Shown piece by piece: positions 1-10,891 of a stretch of DNA of 64,000 nt. The position numbers and the translations under genes were made by a program. Source of the stretch: an uncultured Pseudomonas sp. (GTDB lineage: Bacteria; Pseudomonadota; Gammaproteobacteria; Pseudomonadales; Pseudomonadaceae); NCBI RefSeq assembly GCF_913774235.1, contig NZ_CAJYDW010000019.1:62001-126000 (forward strand), in the 5' to 3' direction. The notes beneath the pieces were generated by a model that made no database searches, had not been told where the DNA came from, and saw only the letters and a list, made by a program, of their open reading frames with translations. The stretch's first letter is position 1, and every line of letters begins with the position of its first letter.

Positions 1-376
1 GGGCGAAGGCCTGCTTGATGGGCACCCCGAGTTGCGACTCGATGAGCGCTACGGCCTTCTCCGGCGGAAAGGGCGGGACCTTGTCCTGCAGGAACATAAG
101 CTCGTCGGCGATATCCTCGGGCATGAGGTCGCGGCGGGTAGAGAGGATCTGGCCGAACTTGATGAACACCGGCCCCAGGCCTTCCAGGGCCAGGCGCAGC
201 CGGGCTCCGCGCGGCAGCGTCTTGCTCGGCCGCGGCAGCCAGCGCCAGGGCAGCGCATAGCGGGTAGCACGCAGGTACCAGGGCAGCGGCAGGGCGTAGA
301 CGATGTCGTCCAGCCGGTAGCGGATGACGACGAAGAAGATCCGCAACAGGCGGTTGAGAGCAGCGAACAGCTTCAT
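1..376 (-). CDS. ubiB: UbiB, ubiquinone biosynthesis atypical kinase (5' part, cut by window edge)
   Basis: Only the first 125 codons are in the window; the gene runs off the left edge. UbiB is a membrane-associated ABC1/ADCK-type kinase-like ATPase needed for coenzyme Q synthesis. The visible part has a basic, hydrophobic N-terminus and the family KxGQ motif (KFGQ followed by LSTRRDLMP), which marks UbiB/ADCK proteins. The ATG overlaps the TGA of ubiJ (ATGA), so ubiE, ubiJ and ubiB are probably translated as one coupled operon reading leftwards. Identification is firm from motif and context; nothing can be said of the kinase core, which lies outside. Confidence 0.93.
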   Translation of the reverse strand, partial: MKLFAALNRLLRIFFVVIRYRLDDIVYALPLPWYLRATRYALPWRWLPRPSKTLPRGARLRLALEGLGPVFIKFGQILSTRRDLMPEDIADELMFLQDKVPPFPPEKAVALIESQLGVPIKQAFA

Positions 377-1008
377 TCGTCGGGGTTATCCCTGGCGGAG
401 CGGGCGGCGCCCAGGCGGGCGAGGCGAGCGTCGAGGCGATCCACGTCCAGGCGCAGGGCGTCGATCTCGGCGAAGCGAGCTTCGCCTTCGAGACGACCTA
501 CCAGGTGCCGGCTTTCCTCGTTAAGCCAGTTGGACAGCGTCAGCCGCAGGCTGTCACGGCTCTGCTCGCCGAAGGCCTGGCCGCGCCGAGCGAGATCGCC
601 CAGGGCCGCGGCTGGCAGCGGGCCCAGCCAGCGGCTGACCTCGTGTTGCCAGTCCAGCTCCAGGTTCTGCAGGATGTCGGCCAGTTCGATCAGCAGGGTG
701 CTGTCACCCTCCAGCCGCACGTCGGGCTGGTGCAGGACCTTCTGCTTGTCGCGGGCTAGCGCCAGCTCGGCCAGGCGCGTCGCCGGAGCACTCAGGGTGC
801 AGTCGATGTCGCCTTCGTGATGGGCGGCGAAATGCAGGCCGTCACCCGCCGGCAGTACATAGAGCCGCAAGGCGGGTTGCCGCGACTGCACGGCGATGAC
901 GCGACCGGTCAGACCCGCCAGCCGCGGCAGCGCTACCGGGTCGAGCGCCAGCAGCGGATTCAGGCCACGCTCCAGCGCAGCCAGCAAGGCCTGGGTGACG
1001 AGCGCCAT
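373..1008 (-). CDS. ubiJ: UbiJ, ubiquinone biosynthesis accessory factor (SCP2 lipid-binding domain)
   Basis: A 211-residue protein between ubiE and ubiB, the standard place for ubiJ. UbiJ is a soluble lipid-binding accessory protein that organises the Ubi hydroxylase/methylase complex. The N-terminal two thirds looks like an SCP2 sterol-carrier domain, and the last ~35 residues are charged and likely helical or coiled coil ([19 protein letters not shown]). Length matches the family. Start and stop both overlap neighbouring genes by ATGA (ubiE stop at 1008-1010, ubiB start at 374-376), indicating translational coupling. Confidence 0.93.
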   Translation of the reverse strand: MALVTQALLAALERGLNPLLALDPVALPRLAGLTGRVIAVQSRQPALRLYVLPAGDGLHFAAHHEGDIDCTLSAPATRLAELALARDKQKVLHQPDVRLEGDSTLLIELADILQNLELDWQHEVSRWLGPLPAAALGDLARRGQAFGEQSRDSLRLTLSNWLNEESRHLVGRLEGEARFAEIDALRLDVDRLDARLARLGAARSARDNPDE

Positions 1009-1778
1009 CAGGGCTTGATACCGCGGTGCAGGGCGACCACGCCGCCGGTCATGTTGTGGTACGTGACGCGGGCGAAGCCGGTCTCTTCCATCATGGCCTT
1101 GAGGGTCTGCTGATCGGGGTGCATGCGGATGGATTCGGCCAGGTAGCGGTAGCTCTCGGCATCGCCGGCCACCAGCTTGCCCATCAGCGGCAGCAGGCCG
1201 AAGGAGTAGGCGTCATAGGCCTTGGACACCAGCGGATTGGTGGGCTTGGAAAATTCCAGCACCAGCAACCGGCCACCGGGCTTGAGCACGCGCAGCATGG
1301 ACGCCAGGGCCTGGTCCTTGTGGGTGACGTTACGCAGGCCGAAGGCGATGGTGATGCAGTCGAAGTGATTGTCGGGGAAGGGCAGCTTCTCGGCGTCGGC
1401 CTGGACGAAGCGCACATTGCTCGCCACGCCTTCGTCGAGCAGGCGGTCGCGACCGACCTTGAGCATGGAGTCGTTGATGTCGGCCAGGACCACCTCGCCG
1501 GTGGGGCCGACCAGGCGGGCGAACTGCTTGGTCAGATCGCCCGTGCCGCCGGCGATGTCCAGTACGCGATTGCCACGGCGCACGCCGGACAGTTCGATGG
1601 TGAATCTCTTCCACAGCCGGTGGATGCCCGCCGACATCAGGTCGTTCATCACATCGTACTTGGCCGCCACCGAATGGAAGACTTCCGCGACCTTGTAAGC
1701 CTTCTGGCTCTCCGGAACGCTCTGGTAGCCGAAGTGGGTCTGGGATTCGGCCTCGGGGCCTTTGCGCGGATCGCTCAT
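1008..1778 (-). CDS. ubiE: UbiE, demethylmenaquinone/2-methoxy-6-polyprenyl-1,4-benzoquinol C-methyltransferase
   Basis: A 256-residue class I SAM-dependent methyltransferase catalysing the C-methylation step of ubiquinone (and menaquinone) synthesis. The SAM-binding motif [10 protein letters not shown] is at about residues 73-82, and the UbiE signature following it (TKQFARLVG, then [12 protein letters not shown]) is present. The ATG at 1778 is chosen because it begins [11 protein letters not shown] and gives the usual length; an in-frame start 33 bases upstream adds only a Cys/Pro-rich run unlike the family. It is the first gene of the ubiE-ubiJ-ubiB run and is divergent from the PHA-system gene at 1930. 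Confidence 0.96.
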   Translation of the reverse strand: MSDPRKGPEAESQTHFGYQSVPESQKAYKVAEVFHSVAAKYDVMNDLMSAGIHRLWKRFTIELSGVRRGNRVLDIAGGTGDLTKQFARLVGPTGEVVLADINDSMLKVGRDRLLDEGVASNVRFVQADAEKLPFPDNHFDCITIAFGLRNVTHKDQALASMLRVLKPGGRLLVLEFSKPTNPLVSKAYDAYSFGLLPLMGKLVAGDAESYRYLAESIRMHPDQQTLKAMMEETGFARVTYHNMTGGVVALHRGIKP

Positions 1779-1874
1779 GGGGCTACACCTGGGACAGGGA
1801 CAAGAGGGCATTCTAGCAGGGGGATCGCCCGGCTTGCCTGGCTAAAACCTGCGCTGACCGCTCGGTTCTCGCGA

Positions 1875-1903
1875 TTGGCGAGGTGACGGGCCCTCGCTAT
1901 AGT
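1875..1903 (+). promoter_or_regulatory. Sigma70-type promoter for the PHA-system gene
   Basis: TTGGCG at 1875-1880 and TATAGT at 1898-1903 with a 17-bp spacer. This is a good match to the sigma70 consensus and lies about 26 bp upstream of the ATG at 1930, giving a very short leader. Not tested; inferred from sequence alone. Confidence 0.5.
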
Positions 1904-1929
1904 CAGGGCCCCTCAACCGGAGTTCCCCG

Positions 1930-2208
1930 ATGTCCCAGATCACCATCGAACGCAGCCACTCCCTAGGCCTGGAGGGCGTTCGCCAGAAGGCCGATCAACT
2001 GGCCGAAAAACTCACGCGCGACTATGGAGTGGCCTGCACCTGGGAAGGCGATACCCTGAAGTTCGCGCGCAGTGGTGTGGATGGGCGGATCGAGGTGGCG
2101 GAAGACCGCGTGCGGGTATTGGCGACCCTGGGCATGATGTTCTCGATGCTCAGCGGCCAGATCGAGAAAGAGATCGAGCGGAAGCTGGACAAGGCGCTGG
2201 CGGCCTGA
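1930..2208 (+). CDS. Polyhydroxyalkanoic acid system family protein (PHA_gran_rgn)
   Basis: A 92-residue protein of the small family annotated as polyhydroxyalkanoic acid system protein (the PA5062-like gene of P. aeruginosa). It has a beta-rich core (ACTWEGDTLKFARSGVDG) and ends in a charged helix (SGQIEKEIERKLDKAL). The family is named for its place beside pha genes; its biochemical role is unclear. Here no phasin, PHA synthase or depolymerase gene follows: it runs tail to tail into the DUF971 gene with only 7 bases between stops. It may now serve another role, or be a leftover of a lost PHA locus. Confidence 0.85.
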   Translation: MSQITIERSHSLGLEGVRQKADQLAEKLTRDYGVACTWEGDTLKFARSGVDGRIEVAEDRVRVLATLGMMFSMLSGQIEKEIERKLDKALAA

Positions 2209-2215
2209 GACCAGG

Positions 2216-2587
2216 CTAGAGCATCAGCTTGACCGCGCTGACGTGCGGATCCCGCGTCTTGCCGGCGCGGGCCAGTTTTTCCAGGTAATCGGCCCAGAGC
2301 TGGTCGCGGCGGGTGCCGAGTTCGTAGAGATAGTCCCAACTGAACAGGCCGCTGTCGTGGCCGTCGTCGAAGGTCAACTTGATGGCGTAGCGCCCGGCCG
2401 GTTCCACCGCGGTGATGCCGACGTGCTGCTTGCCGAATTGCAGCACCGGGTTGCCATGCCCCTGGACCTCGGCCGAGGGCGAATGCACCCGCAGGAATTC
2501 GGCGGGCAGGTCGAAAGTTTCCGCGCCATAGCTGACGCTGAGGGTCTTCGAGGCCTTGTGCAGCTGGATGGCGATGGGGGTGCGCAT
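2216..2587 (-). CDS. DUF971 (gamma-butyrobetaine hydroxylase-like N-terminal domain) protein
   Basis: A 123-residue single-domain DUF971 protein. The domain is also found as the N-terminal zinc-binding part of gamma-butyrobetaine hydroxylases and is linked to Fe-S metabolism in some proteins. Visible family features are the strands around LSVSYGAETFDLPAEFLRVHSP and the end GHDSGLFSWDYLYELG. In Pseudomonas it is normally the gene just downstream of hslU, as here, separated by the REP pair at 2639-2706. Function in the cell is not established. Confidence 0.85.
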   Translation of the reverse strand: MRTPIAIQLHKASKTLSVSYGAETFDLPAEFLRVHSPSAEVQGHGNPVLQFGKQHVGITAVEPAGRYAIKLTFDDGHDSGLFSWDYLYELGTRRDQLWADYLEKLARAGKTRDPHVSAVKLML

Positions 2588-2638
2588 GTTGAGATTCTCT
2601 GGCGGAGCCTGTGGCCTAGCTCAAGGTGGCGAGCAGAT

Positions 2639-2706
2639 TTATCGCGGCCATGGGCCGCTCCTACAGAATATCCGGCTGCTGTAGGAGCGGCCCATGGCCG
2701 CGATAA
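2639..2706. repeat. REP pair (REPIN-type inverted repeat)
   Basis: Two perfect 28-nt inverted arms, 2639-2666 and 2679-2706, around a 12-nt loop. The core, read from the right arm, is GTAGGAGCGGCCCATGGCCG. The same core recurs at 49044-49107 and 49325-49348, and a longer variant at 29394-29481. Length, palindromic pairing and intergenic position fit Pseudomonas REP/REPIN elements mobilised by a RAYT transposase encoded elsewhere. It lies between hslU and the DUF971 gene and may also block readthrough or protect mRNA ends. No duplicated gene end was found in its flanks. Confidence 0.88.
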
Positions 2707-2756
2707 GGCGGGACGAGGGTGGGCGCAGTGACGTTACCTAGGCACCAAACCTACCA

Positions 2757-4106
<1,350 letters not shown>

Positions 4107-4125
4107 GGGCAGTCTCTAAGCCGGA

Positions 4126-4659
4126 TCACGCCTCGGGCGCGTCCAGCTCCTCGATGGTCAGGTTGCGGTTGGTGAACACGCAGATGTCACCGGCGATGTT
4201 GAGCGCGGTCTCGGCGATCTCGCGGGCACTGAGGTCGGTGTGCATCAGCAGGGCGCGGGCGGCGGCCTGGGCATAGGCGCCACCGGAACCCATGGCGATC
4301 AGGCCTTCCTCGGGCTCCACCACGTCGCCATTGCCGGTGATGATCAGGGAGGCGTCCTTGTTGGCGACCGCCAGCATGGCTTCCAGGCGACGCAGGGCAC
4401 GATCGGTACGCCAGTCCTTGGCCAGCTCGACAGCGGCGCGGACCAGATGGCCCTGGTGTTTCTCCAGTTGCGCCTCGAAGCGCTCGAAGAGGGTGAAGGC
4501 GTCGGCGGTACCGCCGGCGAAACCGGCCAGCACCTCGCCCCGGTACAGCCGCCGGACTTTCTTGGCGTTGCCTTTCATGACGGTATTGCCCAGGGAAACC
4601 TGGCCGTCGCCGCCGATCACGACCTTGCCGTTGCGGCGTACAGAAACGATGGTGGTCAA
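4126..4659 (-). CDS. hslV: HslV, peptidase subunit of the HslUV protease
   Basis: A 177-residue proteasome-beta-like Thr peptidase. The protein begins [14 protein letters not shown]; after Met removal the N-terminal Thr is the nucleophile, so the start must be this codon even though it is TTG. The GGDGQVSLG loop and Lys of [10 protein letters not shown] (active-site Lys33 region) are present, as is the [14 protein letters not shown] helix. Forms a 12-mer with HslU hexamers. First gene of hslVU and 102 bases downstream of the SPOR gene. Confidence 0.97.
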   Translation of the reverse strand: MTTIVSVRRNGKVVIGGDGQVSLGNTVMKGNAKKVRRLYRGEVLAGFAGGTADAFTLFERFEAQLEKHQGHLVRAAVELAKDWRTDRALRRLEAMLAVANKDASLIITGNGDVVEPEEGLIAMGSGGAYAQAAARALLMHTDLSAREIAETALNIAGDICVFTNRNLTIEELDAPEA

Positions 4660-4761
4660 GGGAATCTCTCCGCGTTGCTTGGGGCAGTCAGCCCCGGTTA
4701 CGCGGAGATATGGGGATGGCCGCGACGCCCTTCAAGCGTCGCGGCGAGGGGATTCGCCTAA

Positions 4762-5493
4762 TCAGTGACCGCGGCGCTGTTGCAGCAACAGATTCTTGAA
4801 GCCACTGCCGGCGAGCTGCTTCTGCGCCTGGGTCAGTTGGTCGCGATCGCTGTAGGGGCCGACCAGCACCCGGTACCAGGTGTCGTCCTTGACCTTGCCC
4901 GATTCCACCCGCACGTCCTGGCCGAGCATGATGATCTGGGCGCGCACCCGGTCGGCATCGGCCTGGGTGCGGAAAGAGCCGGCCTGGAGGAAGAATAGCG
5001 TCACTGGCGGCTGGGGCTTGGTGGTGGCTTCCTTGGGCGGCGTGGCGGCGGTCTGGCCAGGCGTGGTCGCGGTCGTAGCCGGCGCCGTGGTGCTGGCGGG
5101 CTGCGCCGGAGTCGCCGTGGCATCCGGCTTGGTCGGGGTGGTCGGCTTGGCCGCCGGATTACGCGGCACGGCGTCCGGCGGCACGATCACTTCAGATTCG
5201 GGCAGCAGGGTGTAGAAGTCGTACTTGGGCTTGATCGGGGTGGGCGGGGTGGCCTCGGTCTTGGCTGCCGCGGCCGGTGCCTTGCCATTGCCCGCCGTGG
5301 CCGCCGGCCGACCCTCGTCCGGCTTGGTGCGCTGCACTGCCTTGTTGCCCGGTTCGAGCTTCATCAGGAAGACCACGAAGGCACCGATGGCCAGACCCGA
5401 GGCGAGCCAGACCCAGCCTGGCAGCGGCTGTTTCTTGGGGGCCGAGGTATTGCGACTGGCGCCGCGCTTGGGTGGGGCTTTCTTGGTGGCCAT
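4762..5493 (-). CDS. FtsN-like SPOR-domain membrane protein
   Basis: A 243-residue bitopic inner-membrane protein: basic cytoplasmic N-terminus (residues 1-25), one membrane span at about 26-44, a Pro/Ala/Thr-rich periplasmic linker (45-160), and a C-terminal SPOR domain (about 165-240, FLQAGSFRTQADADRVR to YRVLVGPYSDRDQ). This layout is that of FtsN, which binds denuded septal glycan and activates division. The argS-SPOR-hslV order is the normal Pseudomonas context. Whether it is the functional FtsN or a paralogue cannot be told from the window, so no symbol is given. Confidence 0.88.
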   Translation of the reverse strand: MATKKAPPKRGASRNTSAPKKQPLPGWVWLASGLAIGAFVVFLMKLEPGNKAVQRTKPDEGRPAATAGNGKAPAAAAKTEATPPTPIKPKYDFYTLLPESEVIVPPDAVPRNPAAKPTTPTKPDATATPAQPASTTAPATTATTPGQTAATPPKEATTKPQPPVTLFFLQAGSFRTQADADRVRAQIIMLGQDVRVESGKVKDDTWYRVLVGPYSDRDQLTQAQKQLAGSGFKNLLLQQRRGH

Positions 5494-5511
5494 CAGGCGG
5501 GGATCCGTCTC

Positions 5512-7269
5512 TTACATGCGTTCCAGGGTGTGCAGACCAAGCAGTTCCAGACCCTGCTTGAGGGTGCGCCCGGTGAGGGCGGCCAGGCGCAGGCGGCTCT
5601 GGCGCAGTTCGGGGTCCTCGGCAGTCAGGATCGGGCAATTCTCGTAGAAGCTGGAGAACAGGCCGGCCAGGTCATAGAGGTAGCTACACAGCAGGTGCGG
5701 GGTGCCCTTGTCGCCGACGCTGGCGAGGATCTCGCCGAATTGCGCCAGACGCCCGCCCAGGTCCTGCTCCTGCGGCGCGTCCAGGCGGATGCTGCCGGCG
5801 GGTTCGCTCTGCTCGGCCTTGCGCAGCACGCTGGCGACGCGGGTGTAGGCGTACAGCAGATAGGGCGCGGTGTTGCCCTCGAAGCTGAGCATCTGCTCGA
5901 AGTTGAAGCTGTAGTCGCTGGTCCGGTGCTTGGACAGATCGGCGTACTTGACCGAGGCGATGCCCACCACGCGGCCGATGTGGCGCAACTCTTCTTCGCT
6001 GAACGGCGCTTCGCCGCGCTCGGCGCGACCGGCATTGCGCTCCTTGACCAGTTGGTAGGCGCGCTCTTCGGCTTCGTCGAGCAGATCGACCAGCTTCACG
6101 GTGCCGCCATCGCGGGTCTTGAACGGCCTGCCATCGGCACCGTTCATGGTGCCGAAGCCCATGTGCTCCAGGTCCATGGCTGGGTCGACGAAGCCGGCGC
6201 GGCGCGCCACCTCGAAGGCCATCTGGAAGTGCAGGGCCTGGCGCTGGTCAACGAAGTAGAGCGCGCGGTCGGCATGCAGCTGGCGGCTGCGATAGCGCAT
6301 GGCGGCGAGGTCGGTGGTGGAATAGAGGTAGCCGCCACCGGCCTTCTGCACGATCACCGGCAGGGGATTGCCTTCGACGTTCTTGAATTCTTCGAGGAAG
6401 ACGCAGCGGGCGCCATCGCTCTCGGTGAGCAGGCCGGCGGCGTCCAGATCGGCCACCACCTGGGCCAGGTCGTCGTTGTAGGCGCTCTCGCCCTTGACGT
6501 CGGCCGGGGTCAGCTTGACGTTGAGGCGGTCGTAGACCTCCTGGCAGTGGGACAGGGAGACGGCGTTGAAGCGCTCCCACAGGCGCAGGCAGTGGGCATC
6601 GCCCGCCTGCAGCGCTACCACCAGTTCGCGGGCGCGGGCGGCAAATTCCGGCGAGGCATCGAAGCGGCCCTTGGCGGCGCGGTAGAACACCTCCAGATCG
6701 GCCAACTCACCCTCGGCGGCCTGGGGCTGCTCTTCCATGTAGGCCAGCAGCATGCCGAACTGGGTACCCCAGTCGCCCACGTGGTTCTGGCGGATCACCT
6801 CGTCGCCGAGGAATTCCAGCACCCGCGCCACGGCGTCGCCGATGATGGTAGAACGCAGGTGGCCGACGTGCATCTCCTTGGCCAGGTTCGGCGAGGAGAG
6901 GTCCACCACCACGCGCTGCCGCGGCTCGTGCTGGGGCACGCCCAGGTGCGGATCGGCGAAGGCCGCATCCAGCCGCGCGGCCAGTTGCGCGTGATTCTGG
7001 AAGAAGTTGAGGAAGCCGGGGCCGGCGATCTCCACCTTGCTCACCGCCGGGTCGGCGGGTAGGGCGGCCAGCAGTTTCTCGGCCAGGTCGCGCGGCTTGG
7101 CCCGGGCCGGCTTGGCCAGCAGCAGGGCGACGTTGCTGGCGAAGTCGCCGTGGCTCTTGTCCTTGGTGTTCTCGACCTGGATGGCCGGGGCCACGTCGGC
7201 CGGCAGGGTGCCGTCGGCGATCAGGCGGTCGAGGGCGTGCTGGATGAGCTGGCGGATGCTGTCTTTCAT
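5512..7269 (-). CDS. argS: Arginyl-tRNA synthetase
   Basis: A 585-residue class Ia aminoacyl-tRNA synthetase that charges tRNA-Arg. The HIGH signature appears as HVGH at residues 134-137 in [16 protein letters not shown], and the N-terminal arginyl-specific domain (residues 1-110) and C-terminal DALR anticodon-binding domain (from about 460) are present. As in many ArgRS the KMSKS motif is not canonical. ATG start; 18 bases precede the SPOR gene, so the two are probably co-transcribed. Confidence 0.98.
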   Translation of the reverse strand: MKDSIRQLIQHALDRLIADGTLPADVAPAIQVENTKDKSHGDFASNVALLLAKPARAKPRDLAEKLLAALPADPAVSKVEIAGPGFLNFFQNHAQLAARLDAAFADPHLGVPQHEPRQRVVVDLSSPNLAKEMHVGHLRSTIIGDAVARVLEFLGDEVIRQNHVGDWGTQFGMLLAYMEEQPQAAEGELADLEVFYRAAKGRFDASPEFAARARELVVALQAGDAHCLRLWERFNAVSLSHCQEVYDRLNVKLTPADVKGESAYNDDLAQVVADLDAAGLLTESDGARCVFLEEFKNVEGNPLPVIVQKAGGGYLYSTTDLAAMRYRSRQLHADRALYFVDQRQALHFQMAFEVARRAGFVDPAMDLEHMGFGTMNGADGRPFKTRDGGTVKLVDLLDEAEERAYQLVKERNAGRAERGEAPFSEEELRHIGRVVGIASVKYADLSKHRTSDYSFNFEQMLSFEGNTAPYLLYAYTRVASVLRKAEQSEPAGSIRLDAPQEQDLGGRLAQFGEILASVGDKGTPHLLCSYLYDLAGLFSSFYENCPILTAEDPELRQSRLRLAALTGRTLKQGLELLGLHTLERM

Positions 7270-7365
7270 GGTCGTTGGCCTTCGGCGTGCGCCGAGCGCG
7301 CACTGCGATGAAAACCCGGCATTATCCGTGGCTGGCCCGGCCTTGCCAATGGTAAGCCGGTGCCA

Positions 7366-9579
7366 CTAGAAGAGATCGATGGGATCGACGTCCAGCGACC
7401 AGCGCACCTGGCGGGCTTCAGGCAGGCTTTCCAGCTGGACAACCCAGATGCCCAGCAGGCGATGCAGGGGCGCACGGCTGCTGCTCTGCAGCAGCAACTG
7501 GGCGCGATGGCGACCGGCGCGTCTTTCCATCGGCGCCGGTACCGGACCGAGCAGTTCCACCTGGGGCAGGGCGAGATTCACCGCCAGGCCCTCGGCCACG
7601 TGATAGGCCGCTTCGAGGAAATTCTCCACCTGGTCCTGGCGATGGGCGTCGGCACGCAGCAGCGCCAGATAGGCGAATGGCGGCAGTCCGGCGGATCGTC
7701 GCTCCTGCAGGGCCTGGCGGGCAAAGGCCGGATAGCCTTCCTCGGCCAGTTGCACCATCAGCGGATGGTCGGCCAGGTGGGTCTGGATCAGCACCTGCCC
7801 GGGTTCTTCAGCGCGACCGGCGCGACCGGCCACCTGGACGATCTGCTGCGCCATGCGTTCGCTGGCGCGGAAATCGGCGGAAAACAGCCCGCTGTCGGCA
7901 TCCAGCACGGCGACCAGGGTCACCTTGGGGAAATGGTGACCCTTGGCGAGCATCTGGGTGCCGACCAGGATGCAGGGTGCGCCGCTGTGGATGGTCCTCA
8001 GCAGCTTGCCCAGAGCGTCCTTGCGCGCCGTGGTGTCACGGTCGATGCGCAGTACCGGGATGTCCGGGAACAACAGCTGCAGGCGTTCCTCGGCTCTTTC
8101 GGTCCCGGCGCCCACCGGACGTAGATCGAGCTTGCCGCAGGACGGGCAGTGGCGTGGCGGCCGCTCGCGTTGATCGCAATGATGGCAGCGCAACTCACCG
8201 GAGCCGCGGTGATAGGTCATGCGCGCATCGCAACGCGGGCACTGGGCCAGCCAGCCGCAGTCGTGGCAGAGCAGGGTGGGGGCGAAGCCGCGACGATTGA
8301 GGAACACCAGCACCTGCTGGCCACGCTCCAGGGTCGCGCCCATGGCTTTGAGCAGTGGCTGCGACAGGCCGCTGTCCAGTGGGCGACTGCGCACGTCTAG
8401 CCGCTCGAAGCGCGGTGGCTGGGCCCCACCGGCACGCAGCGACAGGCGCAGATGGGCGTAACGCCCCTGCTCGGCGTTGTGCAGGCTTTCCAATGACGGC
8501 GTGGCCGAGCCCAGCACCACCGGCAAATTCTCCAGGCGGGCGCGCACCACTGCCAGGTCGCGGGCGTGATACCTCAGGCCTTCCTGCTGTTTATAGGAGG
8601 CGTCGTGTTCTTCGTCGACAATCAGCAGGCCGGGATGCTTGAGTGGGGTGAACAGCGCCGAGCGGGTACCCACTACTATGTCCACCTCGCCGTCGCGGGC
8701 GGCCAGCCAGATGTCCATGCGTTCGCGATCGGTCAGTGCCGAATGCAGCAGGGCGATACGGGCATTGAAGCGTTGCTCGAAGCGTCCCAGGGTCTGGGGG
8801 CCCAGATTGATCTCCGGAATCAGCAACAGCGCCTGGCGCCCCGCTTCCAGGGTGGCACGGATCAGTTGTAGATAGACCTCGGTCTTGCCGCTGCCGGTCA
8901 CCCCCTCCAATAGATAGCAATGAAAGCCGCTGCCGGCGCGGACCGCTTCATAGGCCAGGCGCTGCTCGCCGTTGAGCGGCAACTCGGCCTGGGCGAGCCA
9001 GGAACCCTGGTGCCGGGTCGGCTGGTGATAGCGGGTCTCCACCTTGACCAGCCCCTTGGCCAGCAGCAGATCGAGACTGTCCTTGACCAGGCCGAGCTGG
9101 CCGAGCAATTCGTGCAGCACGCCATGGGGGTGCTGGCGCAGGGTCTTGAGCGCTTCGCGCTGCCGCGGAGCCCGGGCCAGGCGCGGGTCTTCCGGGTGGG
9201 CATCGGGCTGGGCGATCCAGAAGCGCTGCAGCCGGCGTTCCGCGGGTTCTCCCTGACGCAAAAGGGCAGGAAGTGCCCAGCTCAAGGTGTCGCCGAGGCT
9301 GTGCTGGTAGTACTGAGCAGACCACTGACAGAGTTCGAAGAGGGCGCTCGGCAGCGGTGGACGCTCGTCGAGCAGTTGTAGAGCCTGGCGCAGCTTGTCC
9401 GCGGGGACCTCGCTGTCCTGGGCGATCTCGATCAACACTCCCACCATTTCACGCCGACCGAAGGGTACGCGCAGGCGCACGCCCGGGCGCAACTGTTCCG
9501 CTGCCACGCCCTTGGGCGGCAGGTAGTCGAATAGGCGGCGCAGCGGGGAAGGCAGGGCCAGGCGCAGGATCGGAGGCAC
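7366..9579 (-). CDS. priA: PriA, primosomal replication-restart helicase
   Basis: A 737-residue superfamily 2 3'-5' helicase that reloads DnaB at stalled forks. It shows Walker [12 protein letters not shown], the DEEHD box (motif II) followed by SYKQQEG, and a zinc-binding insert with paired CxxC motifs ([13 protein letters not shown], then [17 protein letters not shown]). The GTG at 9579 is chosen because it starts directly before the conserved [18 protein letters not shown] and gives the family length; the frame stays open 252 bases further but reads over the rpmE promoter and gene and has no family likeness. Divergent from rpmE. Confidence 0.96.
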   Translation of the reverse strand: MPPILRLALPSPLRRLFDYLPPKGVAAEQLRPGVRLRVPFGRREMVGVLIEIAQDSEVPADKLRQALQLLDERPPLPSALFELCQWSAQYYQHSLGDTLSWALPALLRQGEPAERRLQRFWIAQPDAHPEDPRLARAPRQREALKTLRQHPHGVLHELLGQLGLVKDSLDLLLAKGLVKVETRYHQPTRHQGSWLAQAELPLNGEQRLAYEAVRAGSGFHCYLLEGVTGSGKTEVYLQLIRATLEAGRQALLLIPEINLGPQTLGRFEQRFNARIALLHSALTDRERMDIWLAARDGEVDIVVGTRSALFTPLKHPGLLIVDEEHDASYKQQEGLRYHARDLAVVRARLENLPVVLGSATPSLESLHNAEQGRYAHLRLSLRAGGAQPPRFERLDVRSRPLDSGLSQPLLKAMGATLERGQQVLVFLNRRGFAPTLLCHDCGWLAQCPRCDARMTYHRGSGELRCHHCDQRERPPRHCPSCGKLDLRPVGAGTERAEERLQLLFPDIPVLRIDRDTTARKDALGKLLRTIHSGAPCILVGTQMLAKGHHFPKVTLVAVLDADSGLFSADFRASERMAQQIVQVAGRAGRAEEPGQVLIQTHLADHPLMVQLAEEGYPAFARQALQERRSAGLPPFAYLALLRADAHRQDQVENFLEAAYHVAEGLAVNLALPQVELLGPVPAPMERRAGRHRAQLLLQSSSRAPLHRLLGIWVVQLESLPEARQVRWSLDVDPIDLF

Positions 9580-9635
9580 GGCAGGGCTCGCGGGCGGAAA
9601 GCCCGATGGTAGCAGACGGGTGGCGCGAGGGTCGC

Positions 9636-9663
9636 TTGCGCCTCCCTGCTGCTCTGGTATGAT
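9636..9663 (+). promoter_or_regulatory. Sigma70-type promoter of rpmE
   Basis: TTGCGC at 9636-9641 and TATGAT at 9658-9663, spacer 16 bp, with a TGG extended -10 just before. It faces rpmE and leaves a leader of about 65 bases. The leader carries the sequence 9670-9736, in which I see no clear L31 autoregulatory structure by eye. Confidence 0.55.
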
Positions 9664-9736
9664 TTGCAGCCCAAATCTGTGCGGTATCCGGCAATGGCGC
9701 CGGGTGGCGGCACAGCTAGACCCCGAGGATAGCCCC

Positions 9737-9952
9737 ATGAAAGCTGACATCCATCCGCAGTACGAAGCCATCGAAGCTACCTGCAGCTGCGGTAACGTCA
9801 TCAAGACCCGCTCTACCCTGAGCAAGAACATTCACCTGGACGTCTGCTCCGAATGCCACCCGTTCTACACCGGCAAGCAGAAGGTCCTGGACGCTGGCGG
9901 CCGTATCGACCGCTTCAAGCAGCGCTTCGGCGTGTTCGGCAGCAGCAAGTAA
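9737..9952 (+). CDS. rpmE: 50S ribosomal protein L31 (zinc-binding type)
   Basis: A 71-residue L31. The four zinc ligands are present: Cys16, Cys18, Cys37 and Cys40, so this is the C+ form rather than the zinc-free paralogue. The ATG at 9737 starts [12 protein letters not shown], the family N-terminus. Its TAA shares one base with the ATG of the nuclease gene (TAATG), yet a strong terminator hairpin lies 38 bases beyond the stop, inside that next gene. Confidence 0.97.
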   Translation: MKADIHPQYEAIEATCSCGNVIKTRSTLSKNIHLDVCSECHPFYTGKQKVLDAGGRIDRFKQRFGVFGSSK

Positions 9953-10779
9953 TGGGCTGTCGTCGACCATCTGCGTATGGTTCGACACTGAAAAAGGCGT
10001 CCCTCTGGGGCGCCTTTTTCGTTTGGGCCCTGGTTACGGCGCCGCAGGTTCTAGCCGCGGCGTGTCCCTTGCTGCCGAATGGCCAGGAGGTGACGGTCCG
10101 GCAGGTGGTGGATGGCGATACCCTGCGCCTGGTCGACGGCCGCTCCGTGCGGCTGATCGGCGTCAATGCTCCCGAGCTGGGCAAGTCCGGCGGTACGGCC
10201 CAGCCCTACGCCGAAGCCGCCCGGCGGCGTCTGCAGGCGCTGGTCGAGGCCAGCGACGAGCGCCTCACGCTGGTCCCCGGTGTCGAGGAAGCCGACCGCT
10301 TCGGCCGGACCCTGGCGCACCTCTATGACCGCCGGGGACAAAATCTCGAAGCCCAACTGATCGCCGAAGGTCTCGGCTATGCGGTGGCCATCGCCCCCAA
10401 TACCCGGCTGGCTGACTGCCAGGCCGCGGCGGAAGGCGCGGCGCGCAAGGCTCGCCTTGGGGTGTGGAAAAAGGATCCGACCCTCGCGGCCACCAATATC
10501 GTGGAAGGTGGTTTCGCCGTGGTGCAGGGTCGCCTGCAGGATGTCGAGCGCAATCGCGGTGGCCTCTGGCTGCAGTTCGACGGCGACCTGGTGATCAATG
10601 TCCCGAATCGATTCGTCGATGCATTCGACGGCGTGCCGCTGCGGCAATGGATCGGCCGCAACCTCGAGGCACGGGGTTGGATTTCCGATCGTAGCCGCCG
10701 CCAGGAAGCCGGTCGGGCGCGTTGGCAGATGACGGTAAGCGACCCGCACATGCTGGGGCTGCGGGTTGAATCGTTTTAG
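9952..10779 (+). CDS. Exported staphylococcal-nuclease-like (TNase) protein
   Basis: A 275-residue protein with a hydrophobic N-terminal signal (about residues 13-36, ending QVLAA) followed by an SNase/thermonuclease domain (about 45-180). Residues matching the catalytic Arg, Glu and Arg of staphylococcal nuclease are visible in VRLIGVNAPE and DRFGRTLAHLY. A C-terminal region of about 90 residues (NIVEGGFAVVQGRLQDV onward) resembles an OB-like extension found in Pseudomonas homologues. The ATG overlaps the rpmE stop. No later in-frame ATG, GTG or TTG precedes the signal sequence, so this start is the best choice although the rpmE terminator lies within it. Confidence 0.85.
   Translation: MGCRRPSAYGSTLKKASLWGAFFVWALVTAPQVLAAACPLLPNGQEVTVRQVVDGDTLRLVDGRSVRLIGVNAPELGKSGGTAQPYAEAARRRLQALVEASDERLTLVPGVEEADRFGRTLAHLYDRRGQNLEAQLIAEGLGYAVAIAPNTRLADCQAAAEGAARKARLGVWKKDPTLAATNIVEGGFAVVQGRLQDVERNRGGLWLQFDGDLVINVPNRFVDAFDGVPLRQWIGRNLEARGWISDRSRRQEAGRARWQMTVSDPHMLGLRVESF
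9991..10019 (+). terminator. Rho-independent terminator of rpmE, inside the nuclease coding sequence
   Basis: Stem 9991-10003 (AAAAAGGCGTCCC) pairs with 10007-10019 (GGGGCGCCTTTTT) around a 3-base loop; 13 pairs with one G-T. The right arm provides the T-run. It is 38 bases after the rpmE stop but covers codons 14-23 of the nuclease gene. Also symmetrical enough to act on both strands. Confidence 0.8.
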
Positions 10780-10823
10780 CCGAAAGTCGTATTGCGATTG
10801 ATTTCAGGCATATGGCCGATTGC

Positions 10824-10852
10824 TTGTGGCACCTTGAGTCTTTGCGTATTCT
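10824..10852 (+). promoter_or_regulatory. Possible sigma70 promoter of the malic enzyme gene
   Basis: TTGTGG at 10824-10829 and TATTCT at 10847-10852 with a 17-bp spacer, 39 bases before the ATG at 10892. Moderate match; a weaker alternative could start further upstream. Confidence 0.35.
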
Positions 10853-10891
10853 CGCCCGACCCAAGACCCACACCACGCGGATATACCAATA

